From Avispirillum sp959601495 (lineage in GTDB: Bacteria > Bacillota > Clostridia > Oscillospirales > CAG-272), in contig CAUGPT010000005.1 of assembly GCA_959601495.1 (NCBI GenBank), positions 1 through 64,000 of the forward strand: DNA of 64,000 nucleotides, given 5' to 3'. Made by a program: the position numbers and the translations under genes. Every line of letters begins with the position of its first letter. Position 1 is the first letter of the stretch. A model generated the notes under the pieces. It was not told where the DNA came from and searched no databases. It worked only from the letters and a program-made list of their open reading frames with translations. Positions 25,399 to 34,395 of the stretch are shown piece after piece.

Positions 25399-26514
25399 AT
25401 GAAATTCATCACACCTGAGGCGGAGCACGGCATAGTGCACAGATTCCCCAACAACACCTGCTTCAAGTATAACGGCTGGCCGTCCGTCTGCAAGGACGAC
25501 CGCGGCGTGCTTTATGCCGCAGCGTCTTCCATGAGAATGTCTCACGTTGACCCCACGGGCAAGAACTGCATGTATGTAAGCTTCAACGAGGGCAAAACAT
25601 GGACGCCTCCGATCGTTGTAAACGATTCTCATTTTGACGACAGAGATACAGGTATTACATATGTAGGCGACGGTAAAATGGTAATGTCCTGGTTCTCTCT
25701 GGCATACCCTGACTATTGCGACGGCATTCAGGGGTACGACTGGTTCCCGAAGGGTGATAAGGCTATATCCAAGGGCTTCGGCGATATGTGGAAAACTCTG
25801 CCCGAAGAAGAATTCAAGGCAGGCACAGGAGCGTTTGTAAAAACCTCCGACGACTACGGTGTAACATGGGGCGATCCCATAAGAATTCCCGTAACGGCGC
25901 CTCACGGACCCTCCGTCTGCAAAGACGGCACCCTTGTTTACATGGGTAAATACATGGACGACGACTATGTTGCACCCGCACCCATCGTTGTATATGTCAG
26001 CCGCGACGCGGGTAAGACTTGGGAGCATCAGGGAACAGTGCCCGTAGGCGAGGACTGCATCGTTGACAACATGCACGAGCCTCATGTAGTAGAGCTGCCG
26101 GACGGCAGACTGCTGGGCGCTATCCGTGTTCACGAGAGAAAGAGCGAGCCCATGCTCTCTATTTATACGACCTTCTCCGACGATAAGGGTAAGACCTGGT
26201 CCGTTCCCAAGTGCATCGGCGTTGACGGACTTCCCCCGCACCTTCTCGTACATTCCTCAGGAGCTGTCATATGCAGCTACGGCTGCCGCACGGACGGCAA
26301 GCGCGCAGAGCGCGCGGTCGTAAGCTACGACGGCGGTGAGACATGGACCGAGGACTACTGCCTCAACGATAAGATCGGCCCCCAGATGGATATGGGTTAT
26401 CCCGCATCAGTTGAGCTGTCCGACGGAACTATTCTTACGGTTTACTACCAGTGCTATCCCGGCGACTGGTACACCAGCGTTCTCTATACAAAGTGGAGAC
26501 TCGGCGACAAATAA
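25399..26514 (+). CDS. Sialidase-like BNR/Asp-box protein
   Basis: The 371-aa predicted beta-propeller carries five Asp boxes (SFNEGKTW, TSDDYGVTW, SRDAGKTW, FSDDKGKTW, SYDGGETW). This pattern is typical of exo-alpha-sialidases and related BNR hydrolases. No signal peptide is visible, so a cytoplasmic role on imported glycans or another substrate is possible. The arginine triad cannot be assigned with confidence. The ATG at 25399 has AAAGGA upstream; the in-frame ATG at 25351 overlaps the phosphatase. Confidence 0.75.
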   Translation: MKFITPEAEHGIVHRFPNNTCFKYNGWPSVCKDDRGVLYAAASSMRMSHVDPTGKNCMYVSFNEGKTWTPPIVVNDSHFDDRDTGITYVGDGKMVMSWFSLAYPDYCDGIQGYDWFPKGDKAISKGFGDMWKTLPEEEFKAGTGAFVKTSDDYGVTWGDPIRIPVTAPHGPSVCKDGTLVYMGKYMDDDYVAPAPIVVYVSRDAGKTWEHQGTVPVGEDCIVDNMHEPHVVELPDGRLLGAIRVHERKSEPMLSIYTTFSDDKGKTWSVPKCIGVDGLPPHLLVHSSGAVICSYGCRTDGKRAERAVVSYDGGETWTEDYCLNDKIGPQMDMGYPASVELSDGTILTVYYQCYPGDWYTSVLYTKWRLGDK

Positions 26515-26552
26515 TGTCGGGCGAGCAACATATTTGAAAGGCAAATACCGAA

Positions 26553-26798
26553 ATGAAATCAGTCAGAATAACCCGCAAGGTCGATGAACTGGGAAGAATA
26601 GTCATTCCCTCCGAAATAAGAAAGCATCTTGACGTTGAGCCGGGAACCGATCTCGACGTTGAGCTTCGCGGCGAAGAGGTCGTGCTGAGAAAATCGCAGG
26701 ATACCTGCCGTCTGTGCGGCAGCGATAGCGATCTTATCGCTCTCGACGACTGCTATATCTGCAGAAGCTGCGCAAAGCGAATTAAAGATCTTGCATGA
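26553..26798 (+). CDS. AbrB/SpoVT-family transcriptional regulator with C-terminal CxxC pairs
   Basis: The 81-aa protein has an AbrB swapped-hairpin DNA-binding domain (ITRKVDELGRIVIPSEIRKHL...VEPGTDLDVEL). A short segment with two cysteine pairs (CRLCG and CRSC, about residues 52-73) follows and looks like a small zinc ribbon. AbrB proteins act as transition-state regulators in spore formers. A terminator follows at once. Confidence 0.9.
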   Translation: MKSVRITRKVDELGRIVIPSEIRKHLDVEPGTDLDVELRGEEVVLRKSQDTCRLCGSDSDLIALDDCYICRSCAKRIKDLA

Positions 26799-26805
26799 CA
26801 AAACC

Positions 26806-26832
26806 AAAAGCTGCCGCATGCGGCAGCTTTTG
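26806..26832. terminator. Terminator after the AbrB-like gene
   Basis: AAAAGCTGCCGCA / TGCGGCAGCTTTT perfect stem. A second small hairpin, GTGCGGCTGCGCCGCAC (about 26844-26860), lies just downstream and shares its core with the repeats at 59.4 and 63.5 kb. Confidence 0.85.
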
Positions 26833-26883
26833 TCTTGGTATATGTGCGGCTGCGCCGCACGGGAATATATATACGGATACGGC

Positions 26884-27174
26884 TTACCTGTAAAAGCGCC
26901 GCGGACGGTTTTCTATAATGCATAGATTTTCAAGCTCGGAGAGAAACGTATCAGTATCCCGCTCCGATGAAGCGGCGTCTATGCCGTAGCGCTCACCGAG
27001 ACGGGCGGCAATTTCTGGACGGCGGCATCTTTTTTCAATGCACCGCCATATAAACGCTCCGGCTTCGTTGAAAGAGCAAATGCCGCAAAAGCTCATGTCC
27101 CCCGCGCCGAGCGGGAAAAGAATATATTCGTCACCGCAGCGGCGCAGAATGTATTTGCCGATAATTTTTATCAT
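26884..27174 (-). CDS. PqqD-family (RRE-like) protein, orphan
   Basis: The 96-aa product matches the PqqD winged-helix fold: YILRRCGDEYILFPL, then SFNEAGAFIWRCIEK and a C-terminal helix with FLSELENLCIIE. PqqD-like domains bind leader peptides for RiPP-modifying enzymes, but no radical SAM, cyclase or precursor gene lies next to it here. I chose ATG 27174 with AGGGG upstream; a longer start at 27249 would add 25 unrelated residues. Confidence 0.72.
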   Translation of the reverse strand: MIKIIGKYILRRCGDEYILFPLGAGDMSFCGICSFNEAGAFIWRCIEKRCRRPEIAARLGERYGIDAASSERDTDTFLSELENLCIIENRPRRFYR

Positions 27175-27268
27175 AGAACCGTCACCCCTATAATACAGTA
27201 TAAACGGCGCGCGTGTCGTAAAAGGTAAAACATTGCGCATATGGCTCAAAGCCGAAGGAGAAGCATCT

Positions 27269-27874
27269 GTGGACAGAATGATCAGAATGATAACGGACTA
27301 TATTTTCGTCTCCGACGAGCCGAGGGAGGCGGATATCATATTTCTGCCCGGCGGCACCGCATGGCAGATCCCCGAGACGGGAGCGGAGCTTTACCGCCGC
27401 GGCGCATCGCCGCTTTTGCTTGCGTCGAGTAAATATACTTTGGGGCAGACCTCATTTGTACCGGTAAAGGATATGCCGAAAGAGTACAGCGGAAACTACG
27501 GAACGGAGTGCGATTTCTACAGGGCCGTTCTTAAAAAGCGCGGCGTGCCGGACGGCGCGGTGCTCGGGGAGGATAAGGCTGAGTATACCATGCAGAATGC
27601 GAGATACAGCCGCGCTTTGTGCGACAGCCTGGGTATAAACGTGCGCCGCGCCATAATATGCTGCCGCCCGTACCATGCGGCGCGCTGCCTTATGTACTAC
27701 ACCATGTCGTTCCCCGAAGCGGATATCTCGGTATGCCCCGCGGACTGCGGCGATATCACCGCCGAAAACTGGTATACGACGAAAATCGGCTTTGAAACGG
27801 TCATGAACGAGGTGGAAAAGACCGGAGTTCAGCTGAGAAGAGAGCTTGGTAAGTATCTCGGTATCGGACTTTAA
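27269..27874 (+). CDS. YdcF-like protein (DUF218 family)
   Basis: The 201-aa protein has the DUF218 pattern: DIIFLPGGTAWQIPETGAEL, LASSKYT, and EDKAEYTMQNARYSRALC. Family members (SanA/ElyC/YdcF) are linked to envelope functions, but the reaction is unknown. No signal peptide or membrane helix is visible. GTG 27269 is preferred because AAGGAG lies 8 nt upstream; an upstream TTG at 27233 lacks an SD. Confidence 0.8.
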   Translation: MDRMIRMITDYIFVSDEPREADIIFLPGGTAWQIPETGAELYRRGASPLLLASSKYTLGQTSFVPVKDMPKEYSGNYGTECDFYRAVLKKRGVPDGAVLGEDKAEYTMQNARYSRALCDSLGINVRRAIICCRPYHAARCLMYYTMSFPEADISVCPADCGDITAENWYTTKIGFETVMNEVEKTGVQLRRELGKYLGIGL

Positions 27875-27950
27875 TGAGGATGATGCGGCGAGTGCATATA
27901 ACATATGATAAATACGCATTTGCCGCTGCCGAAATTATACAAAAAAACAG

Positions 27951-27980
27951 TTGACAATGTGCGCGCGCGCGTGCTATAAT
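27951..27980 (+). promoter_or_regulatory. Promoter of the glutamate synthase operon with alternating purine-pyrimidine spacer
   Basis: Perfect TTGACA (27951-27956) and TATAAT (27975-27980) are separated by 18 nt that alternate purine and pyrimidine without a break (27957-27974), mostly GC steps. Confidence 0.85.
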
Positions 27981-27994
27981 ACAGTGTCGATGGG

Positions 27995-28047
27995 CAAAGG
28001 CGTTCATCTGCCGAGGGGATTTCTCCCTCGGCGGATGAACGCCTTTG
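27995..28047 (+). promoter_or_regulatory. Long leader hairpin, candidate attenuator of the glutamate synthase operon
   Basis: CAAAGGCGTTCATC, T, GCCGAGGG (27995-28017) pair with CCCTCGGC, G, GATGAACGCCTTTG (28025-28047). This gives about 23 bp with one G-U and a 7-nt loop, beginning about 8 nt after the expected transcript start. TTTT follows three bases later. It could be the terminator that the ANTAR protein encoded at 34396 overrides; that is inference. Confidence 0.65.
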
Positions 28048-28103
28048 ATGTTTTAAGTGCCGCGCCGCTTACGGCGGGCGCAGTGGAAAGGAATGATAAC
28101 TAT

Positions 28104-29204
28104 ATGAAGATCGAAGGTCAGGTGCGCATACCGTCAGGCTGCGCCATATCCGCCGTTATTTCCAGAGACGGCAAAAAAATGACCGGAGAGGGCATAATGA
28201 AAAGTATGATACCCATGCACGACCGCTCAAACGGTCTCGGCGGCGGCTTTGCCGCATACGGTATCTACCCCGAATATAAAGATTTTTACGCTTTTCATAT
28301 ATTCTACACGGACAGCGCCGTCAGGGAAGAGTGCGAAAAGCTTCTTCGCGAGCGCTTTGAAATAGTTAAGGACGAGTGGATACCCATAAAGAAAATTCCG
28401 GAGATCACGGATGTGCCGCTTATACGCAGATATTTTCTCGCGCCGCTTGCTTCCGTGCTCTCCCGTCTTCAGCTTGACGAGAAAGAATATGTAGCAAGAG
28501 CAGTAATGTACATAAACACGAACCTTCGCGGCGCGTATGTTTTTTCAAGCGGAAAGAATATGGGTGCGTTCAAAGCAGTTGGCTTTCCCGAGGATGTAGG
28601 CCGCTTCTACCGTCTTGACGAATACGAGGCGTATTCGTGGACGGCGCACGGCAGATATCCCACAAACACCCCCGGCTGGTGGGGCGGCGCCCATCCCTTT
28701 GCGCTGCTTGAATACTCCGTCGTGCACAACGGCGAGATCTCATCGTACGACGCAAACCGCCGCTTTATCGAAATGTTCGGCTATAAATGTACTTTGCAGA
28801 CCGATACCGAGGTCATAACATATATTGCGGATTACCTTCTCCGCAGACAGGGACTCACCCTTGAAGAGGCGGCGTCCGTAATAGCGGCGCCGTTCTGGAG
28901 CACCATATCCGCTGTCGGCGAAAAGGACCCCGAGCGCGCAAAGCGGCTCGCCTATCTCAGAACCGTATTTCCCAGCCTGCTCATAACAGGACCGTTTTCG
29001 ATCGTGCTCGGCTTTGAGGGCGGACTTATGGCGCTGAACGACAGACTTAAGCTGCGCTCGATGGTGACTGCCGAAAAGGATGACAAGGTGTTTATAGCAA
29101 GCGAAGAGGCGGCTATCCGTACAATGGAGCCCGACGCGGAGAACATATATGCTCCCGCAGGCGGCGAGCCCGTGATCGTCAAAGTGAGAGAGGGTGCATT
29201 CTGA
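28104..29204 (+). CDS. gltB1: Glutamate synthase, glutaminase (class II GATase) subunit
   Basis: The 366-aa protein holds only the glutamine amidotransferase part of GOGAT. The nucleophile Cys is in IPSGCAISAVI (about residue 13), inside a short N-terminal extension as in clostridial and archaeal split GOGATs, so processing or an internal-Cys arrangement is implied. Later landmarks are HDRSNGLGGGFAAYG, WTAHGRYPTNT and VVHNGEISSYDANRRFIE. It releases ammonia from glutamine for the FMN subunit. It overlaps the next gene by one base (TGATG). Confidence 0.88.
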   Translation: MKIEGQVRIPSGCAISAVISRDGKKMTGEGIMKSMIPMHDRSNGLGGGFAAYGIYPEYKDFYAFHIFYTDSAVREECEKLLRERFEIVKDEWIPIKKIPEITDVPLIRRYFLAPLASVLSRLQLDEKEYVARAVMYINTNLRGAYVFSSGKNMGAFKAVGFPEDVGRFYRLDEYEAYSWTAHGRYPTNTPGWWGGAHPFALLEYSVVHNGEISSYDANRRFIEMFGYKCTLQTDTEVITYIADYLLRRQGLTLEEAASVIAAPFWSTISAVGEKDPERAKRLAYLRTVFPSLLITGPFSIVLGFEGGLMALNDRLKLRSMVTAEKDDKVFIASEEAAIRTMEPDAENIYAPAGGEPVIVKVREGAF

Positions 29205-30709
29205 TGTCAGTATCATACATAGTACCGGAATTTGAAATAGAAAGACGTATGGATCGCTGCATCTGCTGCCGTGTTTGCGAGCGGCAGTGCGCGAACGAGG
29301 TGCATACATACGACGCCGACGGCAAGGTGATGCTCAGCGACGAGACGAAATGCGTAGACTGCCAGAGATGCGTTTCCATGTGCCCCACACACGCACTGAA
29401 AATAGTTAAAAACGACTGCGCTTTCAGAGAAAACGCAAACTGGCAGAGCGATACCATAAAAGAGATATACAAGCAGGCGGAAAGCGGCGGCGTGCTGCTT
29501 TCCTCAATGGGCAACCCGCGCCCGCTGCCCGTTTACTGGGACAAAATACTCATAAACGCTTCTCAGGTGACAAACCCCTCCATAGACCCTCTGAGAGAGC
29601 CTATGGAAACAAGAGTTTTTCTCGGCAAAAAGCCCTCAAAGATAGAGAGAGACGAAAACGGAAGGATAAAATGCGATCTTGCGCCGCAGCTTGAGCTTTC
29701 GATGCCCGTCATGTTCTCGGCAATGAGCTACGGTTCCATAAGCTACAACGCACACGAAAGCCTTGCGAGAGCCGCAACGGAGCTCGGCATTTATTACAAC
29801 ACCGGTGAGGGCGGACTGCACGAGGATTTCTACTGCTACGGCGACAACACCATAGTTCAGGTCGCGTCTGGACGTTTCGGCGTTCACGAAAAGTATCTGA
29901 GAGCGGGAACGGCAATAGAGATCAAAATGGGTCAGGGTGCAAAGCCCGGTATCGGCGGACATCTGCCGGGAGCAAAGATCGTGGGCGACGTTTCAAAAAC
30001 GAGAATGATACCAGAGGGCTCGGACGCCATCTCTCCCGCGCCGCATCACGATATATACTCCATAGAGGATCTGCGCCAGCTCGTTTATTCGCTTAAAGAG
30101 GCAACGCAGAACACAAAGCCCGTTATAGTAAAGGTCGCGGCGGTGCACAACATCGCGGCGATAGCAAGCGGCATTGCCAGAAGCGGCGCAGATATAATCG
30201 CCATAGACGGCTTCCGCGGCGGAACGGGCGCCGCCCCCACACGCATACGCGACAATGTGGGCATACCCATAGAGCTTGCGCTGGCGGCAGTTGACCGGAG
30301 ACTGCGAGATGAGGGAATACGCAACAACGTTTCTCTTGTGGTCGGCGGCAGTATCAGAAGCGCGTCCGACGTGGTAAAGGCAATAGCCCTCGGCGCGGAT
30401 GCCTGCTACATCGCGACGGCGGCGCTGCTTGCCATGGGCTGTCATTTGTGCCGTACGTGTCAGAGCGGCAAATGCAACTGGGGCATCGCAACACAGCGCC
30501 CCGAGCTTGTAAAGCGTCTTAACCCCGATATCGGCTCGGAAAGGCTTGTAAATCTCATGACCGCATGGAAGCATGAGATAAAAGAGCTTATGGGCGGTAT
30601 GGGTATAAACTCCATAGAAGCGCTGCGCGGCAACAGACTGATGCTGCGCGGAGTAAGTATGACGGAAAAGGAGCTTGAGATACTCGGTATCTCACATGCG
30701 GGAGAATGA
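29204..30709 (+). CDS. gltB2: Glutamate synthase FMN/Fe-S subunit
   Basis: The 501-aa protein begins with a two-cluster ferredoxin-like region (CICCRVCERQC and CVDCQRCVSMCP). The FMN-binding GOGAT barrel follows: MSYGSISYNAHESLARAA, NTGEGGLHEDF, IKMGQGAKPGIGGHLPG, GFRGGTGAAPTRIRDNVG and CHLCRTCQSGKCNWGIATQ. It combines ammonia with 2-oxoglutarate to make glutamate. It lacks the glutaminase and GXGXG domains, which are encoded separately on either side. Confidence 0.95.
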   Translation: MSVSYIVPEFEIERRMDRCICCRVCERQCANEVHTYDADGKVMLSDETKCVDCQRCVSMCPTHALKIVKNDCAFRENANWQSDTIKEIYKQAESGGVLLSSMGNPRPLPVYWDKILINASQVTNPSIDPLREPMETRVFLGKKPSKIERDENGRIKCDLAPQLELSMPVMFSAMSYGSISYNAHESLARAATELGIYYNTGEGGLHEDFYCYGDNTIVQVASGRFGVHEKYLRAGTAIEIKMGQGAKPGIGGHLPGAKIVGDVSKTRMIPEGSDAISPAPHHDIYSIEDLRQLVYSLKEATQNTKPVIVKVAAVHNIAAIASGIARSGADIIAIDGFRGGTGAAPTRIRDNVGIPIELALAAVDRRLRDEGIRNNVSLVVGGSIRSASDVVKAIALGADACYIATAALLAMGCHLCRTCQSGKCNWGIATQRPELVKRLNPDIGSERLVNLMTAWKHEIKELMGGMGINSIEALRGNRLMLRGVSMTEKELEILGISHAGE

Positions 30710-31137
30710 AAAGGGTATATGTTGATGAAAAATGGTGCCTCGGCTGCCATCTTTGCGAATATAACTGCGCTTTTGCGAATTCCGGCATGAAGGATATGGT
30801 AAAGGCGCTTAAGGATAAGCCGGTGTTCGCGCGCATACGCGTGGAAGAAAAGGATAATATCACATACGCGGTATCCTGCCGTCACTGCAAGGATCCCATT
30901 TGCGTTAAAAGCTGTATTTCCGGCGCGCTTTCAAAGGATGAGAGCGGCGCTGTCGTTATAGATCACGACAGGTGCGTCGGCTGCCTTACGTGCATACTCG
31001 TCTGTCCCTATGGCGCGGTCAGCGTGGGAGAGGGCGGAGTAGTGCAGAAATGCGAGCTTTGCCTTAAAAATTCCTGCGGCGAGCCGGCGTGTGTAAAGGG
31101 ATGCCCCAACAGAGCAATAATATACGAGGAGAGGTGA
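30706..31137 (+). CDS. 4Fe-4S ferredoxin subunit of the glutamate synthase cluster
   Basis: The 143-aa HycB/DmsB-type protein has four cysteine clusters (CLGCHLCEYNC, CRHCKDPICVKSC, CVGCLTCILVCP, CELCLKNSCGEPACVKGCP). It should pass electrons between the adjacent flavoprotein and the FMN subunit. It overlaps gltB2 by 4 bp. Confidence 0.9.
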   Translation: MKRVYVDEKWCLGCHLCEYNCAFANSGMKDMVKALKDKPVFARIRVEEKDNITYAVSCRHCKDPICVKSCISGALSKDESGAVVIDHDRCVGCLTCILVCPYGAVSVGEGGVVQKCELCLKNSCGEPACVKGCPNRAIIYEER

Positions 31138-31142
31138 GCAGC

Positions 31143-32390
31143 GTGAAAAGGTACGTTATAATCGGAAACGGCGTTGCCGCTGCGGGATGCATTGAGGGTA
31201 TACGAAGCGTTGACAAAGACGGCGAGATTACCGTTATATCCGAAGAAAAGCACCCGGCTTACTGCCGCCCCCTCATTTCGTATTACCTTGAGGGAAAGAC
31301 AAAGATCAAAAACATAGGCTACAGACCCGCGGATTTCTACGAAAAGAACAACTGCAGACTTCTCTTGGGCAGACGCGCGCAGCGCCTTGAACCCGATGAA
31401 AAGAAAGTATATCTCGACGACGGCACGATCCTTTCGTGGGACAGCATATGCGTCGCCGCGGGCTCATCGCCCTTTGTGCCTCCCATGGCGGGACTTGACA
31501 GCGTAGAAAACAAGTTCGGCTTTATGACACTTGACGACGCTCTTGCGGTCGAAAAAGCGGTGGACGGCGAAAAGAGAGTGCTTATCATCGGCGCGGGACT
31601 CATCGGTCTGAAATGCGCCGAGGGCATACTGGGCAGAGCAAAATCGGTCACGGTCTGCGACCTTGCCGACAGAGTGCTTTCAAGTATTCTGGACGCCGAA
31701 AGCGCGGCGATAATGCAGTCACACCTTGAAAAGTGCGGCGTCAGGTTTATGCTGGGCGACACGGCGGCTTCTTTCGATAAAAACACCGCGCATATGAAAA
31801 GCGGCAGAGACGTTGAGTTTGACGTGCTCATCCTTGCCGTGGGCGTTCGCGCAAATTCCGCTCTTGTAAAGGATGCGGGCGGAGACGCAGGCCGCGGCAT
31901 CGTCATAGACGGGCGCTGCGCCGCGTCGCTTCCCGATGTATACGCCGCGGGCGACTGCACGGAGAGCCGCGACGCTTCCGACGGCAAAATAAAGGTCATG
32001 GCGCTTATGCCCAACGCCTATATGCAGGGACACTGCGCAGGCGTTAATATGGCGGGCGGCGACGAAAGATTTGACAACGCCATCCCCATGAACTCCATCG
32101 GCTTTTTCGGTCTGCACGCAATGACGGCGGGCAGCAGAGCCACGGCGGAAGAGGGCGGCACGGTCATAGGCGGCGTGTCGGGCAGCTCGGTGCATAAGCT
32201 TTTTGTAAAAGATTCAAGGCTTACGGGATTCCTTATAATAGGCGACACAGCGCGCACGGGCATTTACACGTCGCTTATAAGAAACAGAACTCCGCTCGAA
32301 GATCTTGATTTTTCAATTATAGAAAATGCGCCCGCTCTTGCGGCATTTGATGAAAAATACCGTGGAAAAATTCTGGGAGGTGTGATATAA
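31143..32390 (+). CDS. FAD-dependent pyridine nucleotide-disulfide oxidoreductase
   Basis: The 415-aa flavoprotein has an N-terminal FAD fold (YVIIGNGVAAAGCIEGI), a central NAD(P) Rossmann motif (VLIIGAGLIGLKCAEGI) and a second FAD motif (DVYAAGDCTES). It fits the NAD(P)H- or ferredoxin-linked electron donor of the split GOGAT. It starts at GTG 31143 with GAGGAGAGG upstream, five bases after the ferredoxin stop. Confidence 0.9.
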   Translation: MKRYVIIGNGVAAAGCIEGIRSVDKDGEITVISEEKHPAYCRPLISYYLEGKTKIKNIGYRPADFYEKNNCRLLLGRRAQRLEPDEKKVYLDDGTILSWDSICVAAGSSPFVPPMAGLDSVENKFGFMTLDDALAVEKAVDGEKRVLIIGAGLIGLKCAEGILGRAKSVTVCDLADRVLSSILDAESAAIMQSHLEKCGVRFMLGDTAASFDKNTAHMKSGRDVEFDVLILAVGVRANSALVKDAGGDAGRGIVIDGRCAASLPDVYAAGDCTESRDASDGKIKVMALMPNAYMQGHCAGVNMAGGDERFDNAIPMNSIGFFGLHAMTAGSRATAEEGGTVIGGVSGSSVHKLFVKDSRLTGFLIIGDTARTGIYTSLIRNRTPLEDLDFSIIENAPALAAFDEKYRGKILGGVI

Positions 32391-32391
32391 T

Positions 32392-33111
32392 ATGATAATA
32401 AATGCGGAAAATATGGATTTTTCGGCGCTTAACGACGCAATTCGCTCCTCCGGCAAAAGCTGCACGCTGAAAGGCTGCATGGGTCAGCGCTTTATCGCGT
32501 CCGGTATGGGCGGCGTCGAAATAGAAATAGACGGCGTTCCCGGAAACGCCATGGGCGCATACCTCAGCGGTGCAAAGATAACGGTGAACGGCAACGCGCA
32601 GGACGCCATAGGCGACACCATGAACGCGGGCACCATCCTTGTGCGCGGCAGCGTGGGGGATGCGGCGGGCTATGCCATGCGCGGCGGCGAGATATACGTC
32701 CGCGATAACGCGGGGTACCGCGCGGGCATCCATATGAAGGAATACAAAGAGAATAAGCCGGTCATCGTTATCGGCGGCAGATGCGGCAGCTTTCTCGGCG
32801 AGTATCAGGCAGGCGGACTTATCATAGTTCTCGGTCTCAACACCGACGGCCGTCCCGTCGTGGGCAATTTCCCCGGCATGGGAATGCACGGCGGCAAGAT
32901 GATACTCGGCGGAGATACTTCCGAAATCCGTTTTCCCGACAGGGTCACAACGCGCCCCATGTCCGATGAGGACGCCAAAGAGATCGGGCCGTTTGTCCGC
33001 CGTTTCTGCGAGAGCTTCGGCTACGACGAAAAAGATATAATGAACAGACAGTATACGGTAGTCGTACCGGATACAAAAAATCCCTACCGTCAGATGTACG
33101 TTGCAAACTGA
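32392..33111 (+). CDS. gltB3: Glutamate synthase GXGXG domain subunit
   Basis: The 239-aa right-handed beta-helix protein shows repeats of the GXGXG type (GGVEIEIDG, LSGAKITVNGNAQDAIGDTMNAGTI, RGSVGDAAGYAMRGGEIYVRDNAGYRAGIH). This corresponds to the C-terminal domain of the large GOGAT subunit or of FwdC. It has a structural role in the channel between glutaminase and FMN sites. It begins one base after the oxidoreductase stop. Confidence 0.93.
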   Translation: MIINAENMDFSALNDAIRSSGKSCTLKGCMGQRFIASGMGGVEIEIDGVPGNAMGAYLSGAKITVNGNAQDAIGDTMNAGTILVRGSVGDAAGYAMRGGEIYVRDNAGYRAGIHMKEYKENKPVIVIGGRCGSFLGEYQAGGLIIVLGLNTDGRPVVGNFPGMGMHGGKMILGGDTSEIRFPDRVTTRPMSDEDAKEIGPFVRRFCESFGYDEKDIMNRQYTVVVPDTKNPYRQMYVAN

Positions 33112-33140
33112 AATGCGGCGCGGCGGAGAAAGGAAAGAAA

Positions 33141-34352
33141 ATGGGCATTAAATATTCAAAGGATGAAGTAATGCAGTATATTGAGGAGGAGGACGTCAAG
33201 TTCATAAGAATGGCGTTCTGTGACGTATACGGTCGGCAGAAGAACATATCCGTAATGCCGCAGGAGCTTGATCGGGCTTTTGATTACGGCATAGCCTTTG
33301 ACGCTTCCGCGGTACCCGGCTTCGGCGGAGAGGTCCATTCCGATCTGTTTCTTCATCCCGACCCGTCCACCATATCCGTGCTGCCCTGGCGGCCGGAGCA
33401 CGGCAGGGTCGTCAGAATGTTCTGCTCCATAAAGCGTCCCGACGGATCTTTGTTCGAGGGCGATACACGCTCAATTCTCAGAGCCGCGGCAGATGACGCC
33501 GTAAAAAGCGGCATTGATTTTTCTTTCGGTCCCGAAATGGAGTTTTACCTTTTCAAGAGGGACGAAAACGGCGAGCCCACGAACGAGCCGTACGACAGAG
33601 CGGGATATATGGATATTGCTCCCGAGGATAAGGGCGAGAACGTCAGACGTGAGATATGCCTGACTCTTGAGCAGATGGGTGTGCTTCCCGAAAGCTCCCA
33701 TCATGAGGAGGGCCCCGGGCAGAACGAAATAGATTTCCGCTATTCCGATCCGCTGAAGGCAGCGGACGACTGCCTTACATTCCGCGCGGTGGTAAATACG
33801 ATCGCGGCGAGAAACGGTCTGTACGCCGATTTTTCTCCGAAACCGCTTGAGGGCTGCCCCGGTAACGGAATGCACATAAACTTTTCCGCAAAAAGCTCAG
33901 GGCGCGATGTAATGCCGCATATTATTTCCGGCATACTGGACCGCATATGCGAGATGACCCTGTTTCTTAATACTTCCGACGCGTCATACCGTCGTTTCGG
34001 CAACAGCAAAGCGCCCGGCTATGTGACCTGGTCGCCCGAAAACCGCTCGCAGCTTGTGCGTATCCCCGCTGCCGACGGCGAATACAGGCGCGCCGAGCTG
34101 CGTTCGCCCGATCCGCTGTGCAACCCGTATATCGCCTTTGCGCTTATGATACGCGCGAGCCTTGACGGTATCGAGCGTGGGCTGAAGCTGCCCGAGGCGG
34201 CTGACGTGAACCTTTTCACGTCGCCTGACAGCGTTACGGGCAAGTATAAGGCGCTTCCGAAAAGTCTTTGCGAGGCCGCAAACGCCGCAAAAGGCAGCGA
34301 CTTTATCGCAAAGTGCCTGCCGGAGAGCGTTATAAAAGCATACCTCAGATAA
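33141..34352 (+). CDS. glnA: Glutamine synthetase type I
   Basis: The 403-aa enzyme has the beta-grasp N-terminus (VKFIRMAFCDVYGRQKNI) and the catalytic core SFGPEMEFYLF, SHHEEGPGQNEIDFRY, PLEGCPGNGMHINFS and APGYVTWSPENRSQLVRIP. It makes glutamine from glutamate and ammonia. It is about 40 residues shorter than typical GSI-alpha. The operon position after split GOGAT gives the complete GS/GOGAT cycle in one unit. Confidence 0.94.
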   Translation: MGIKYSKDEVMQYIEEEDVKFIRMAFCDVYGRQKNISVMPQELDRAFDYGIAFDASAVPGFGGEVHSDLFLHPDPSTISVLPWRPEHGRVVRMFCSIKRPDGSLFEGDTRSILRAAADDAVKSGIDFSFGPEMEFYLFKRDENGEPTNEPYDRAGYMDIAPEDKGENVRREICLTLEQMGVLPESSHHEEGPGQNEIDFRYSDPLKAADDCLTFRAVVNTIAARNGLYADFSPKPLEGCPGNGMHINFSAKSSGRDVMPHIISGILDRICEMTLFLNTSDASYRRFGNSKAPGYVTWSPENRSQLVRIPAADGEYRRAELRSPDPLCNPYIAFALMIRASLDGIERGLKLPEAADVNLFTSPDSVTGKYKALPKSLCEAANAAKGSDFIAKCLPESVIKAYLR

Positions 34353-34395
34353 ACAGATAAGATAAACAAAACCTGCGACGGGAGGTGGGAGAAAT

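Noticed and set aside
27995..28047. Glutamine (glnA) riboswitch before the glutamate synthase operon
   Set aside because: The conserved glnA aptamer core is absent; the element is a simple long hairpin.
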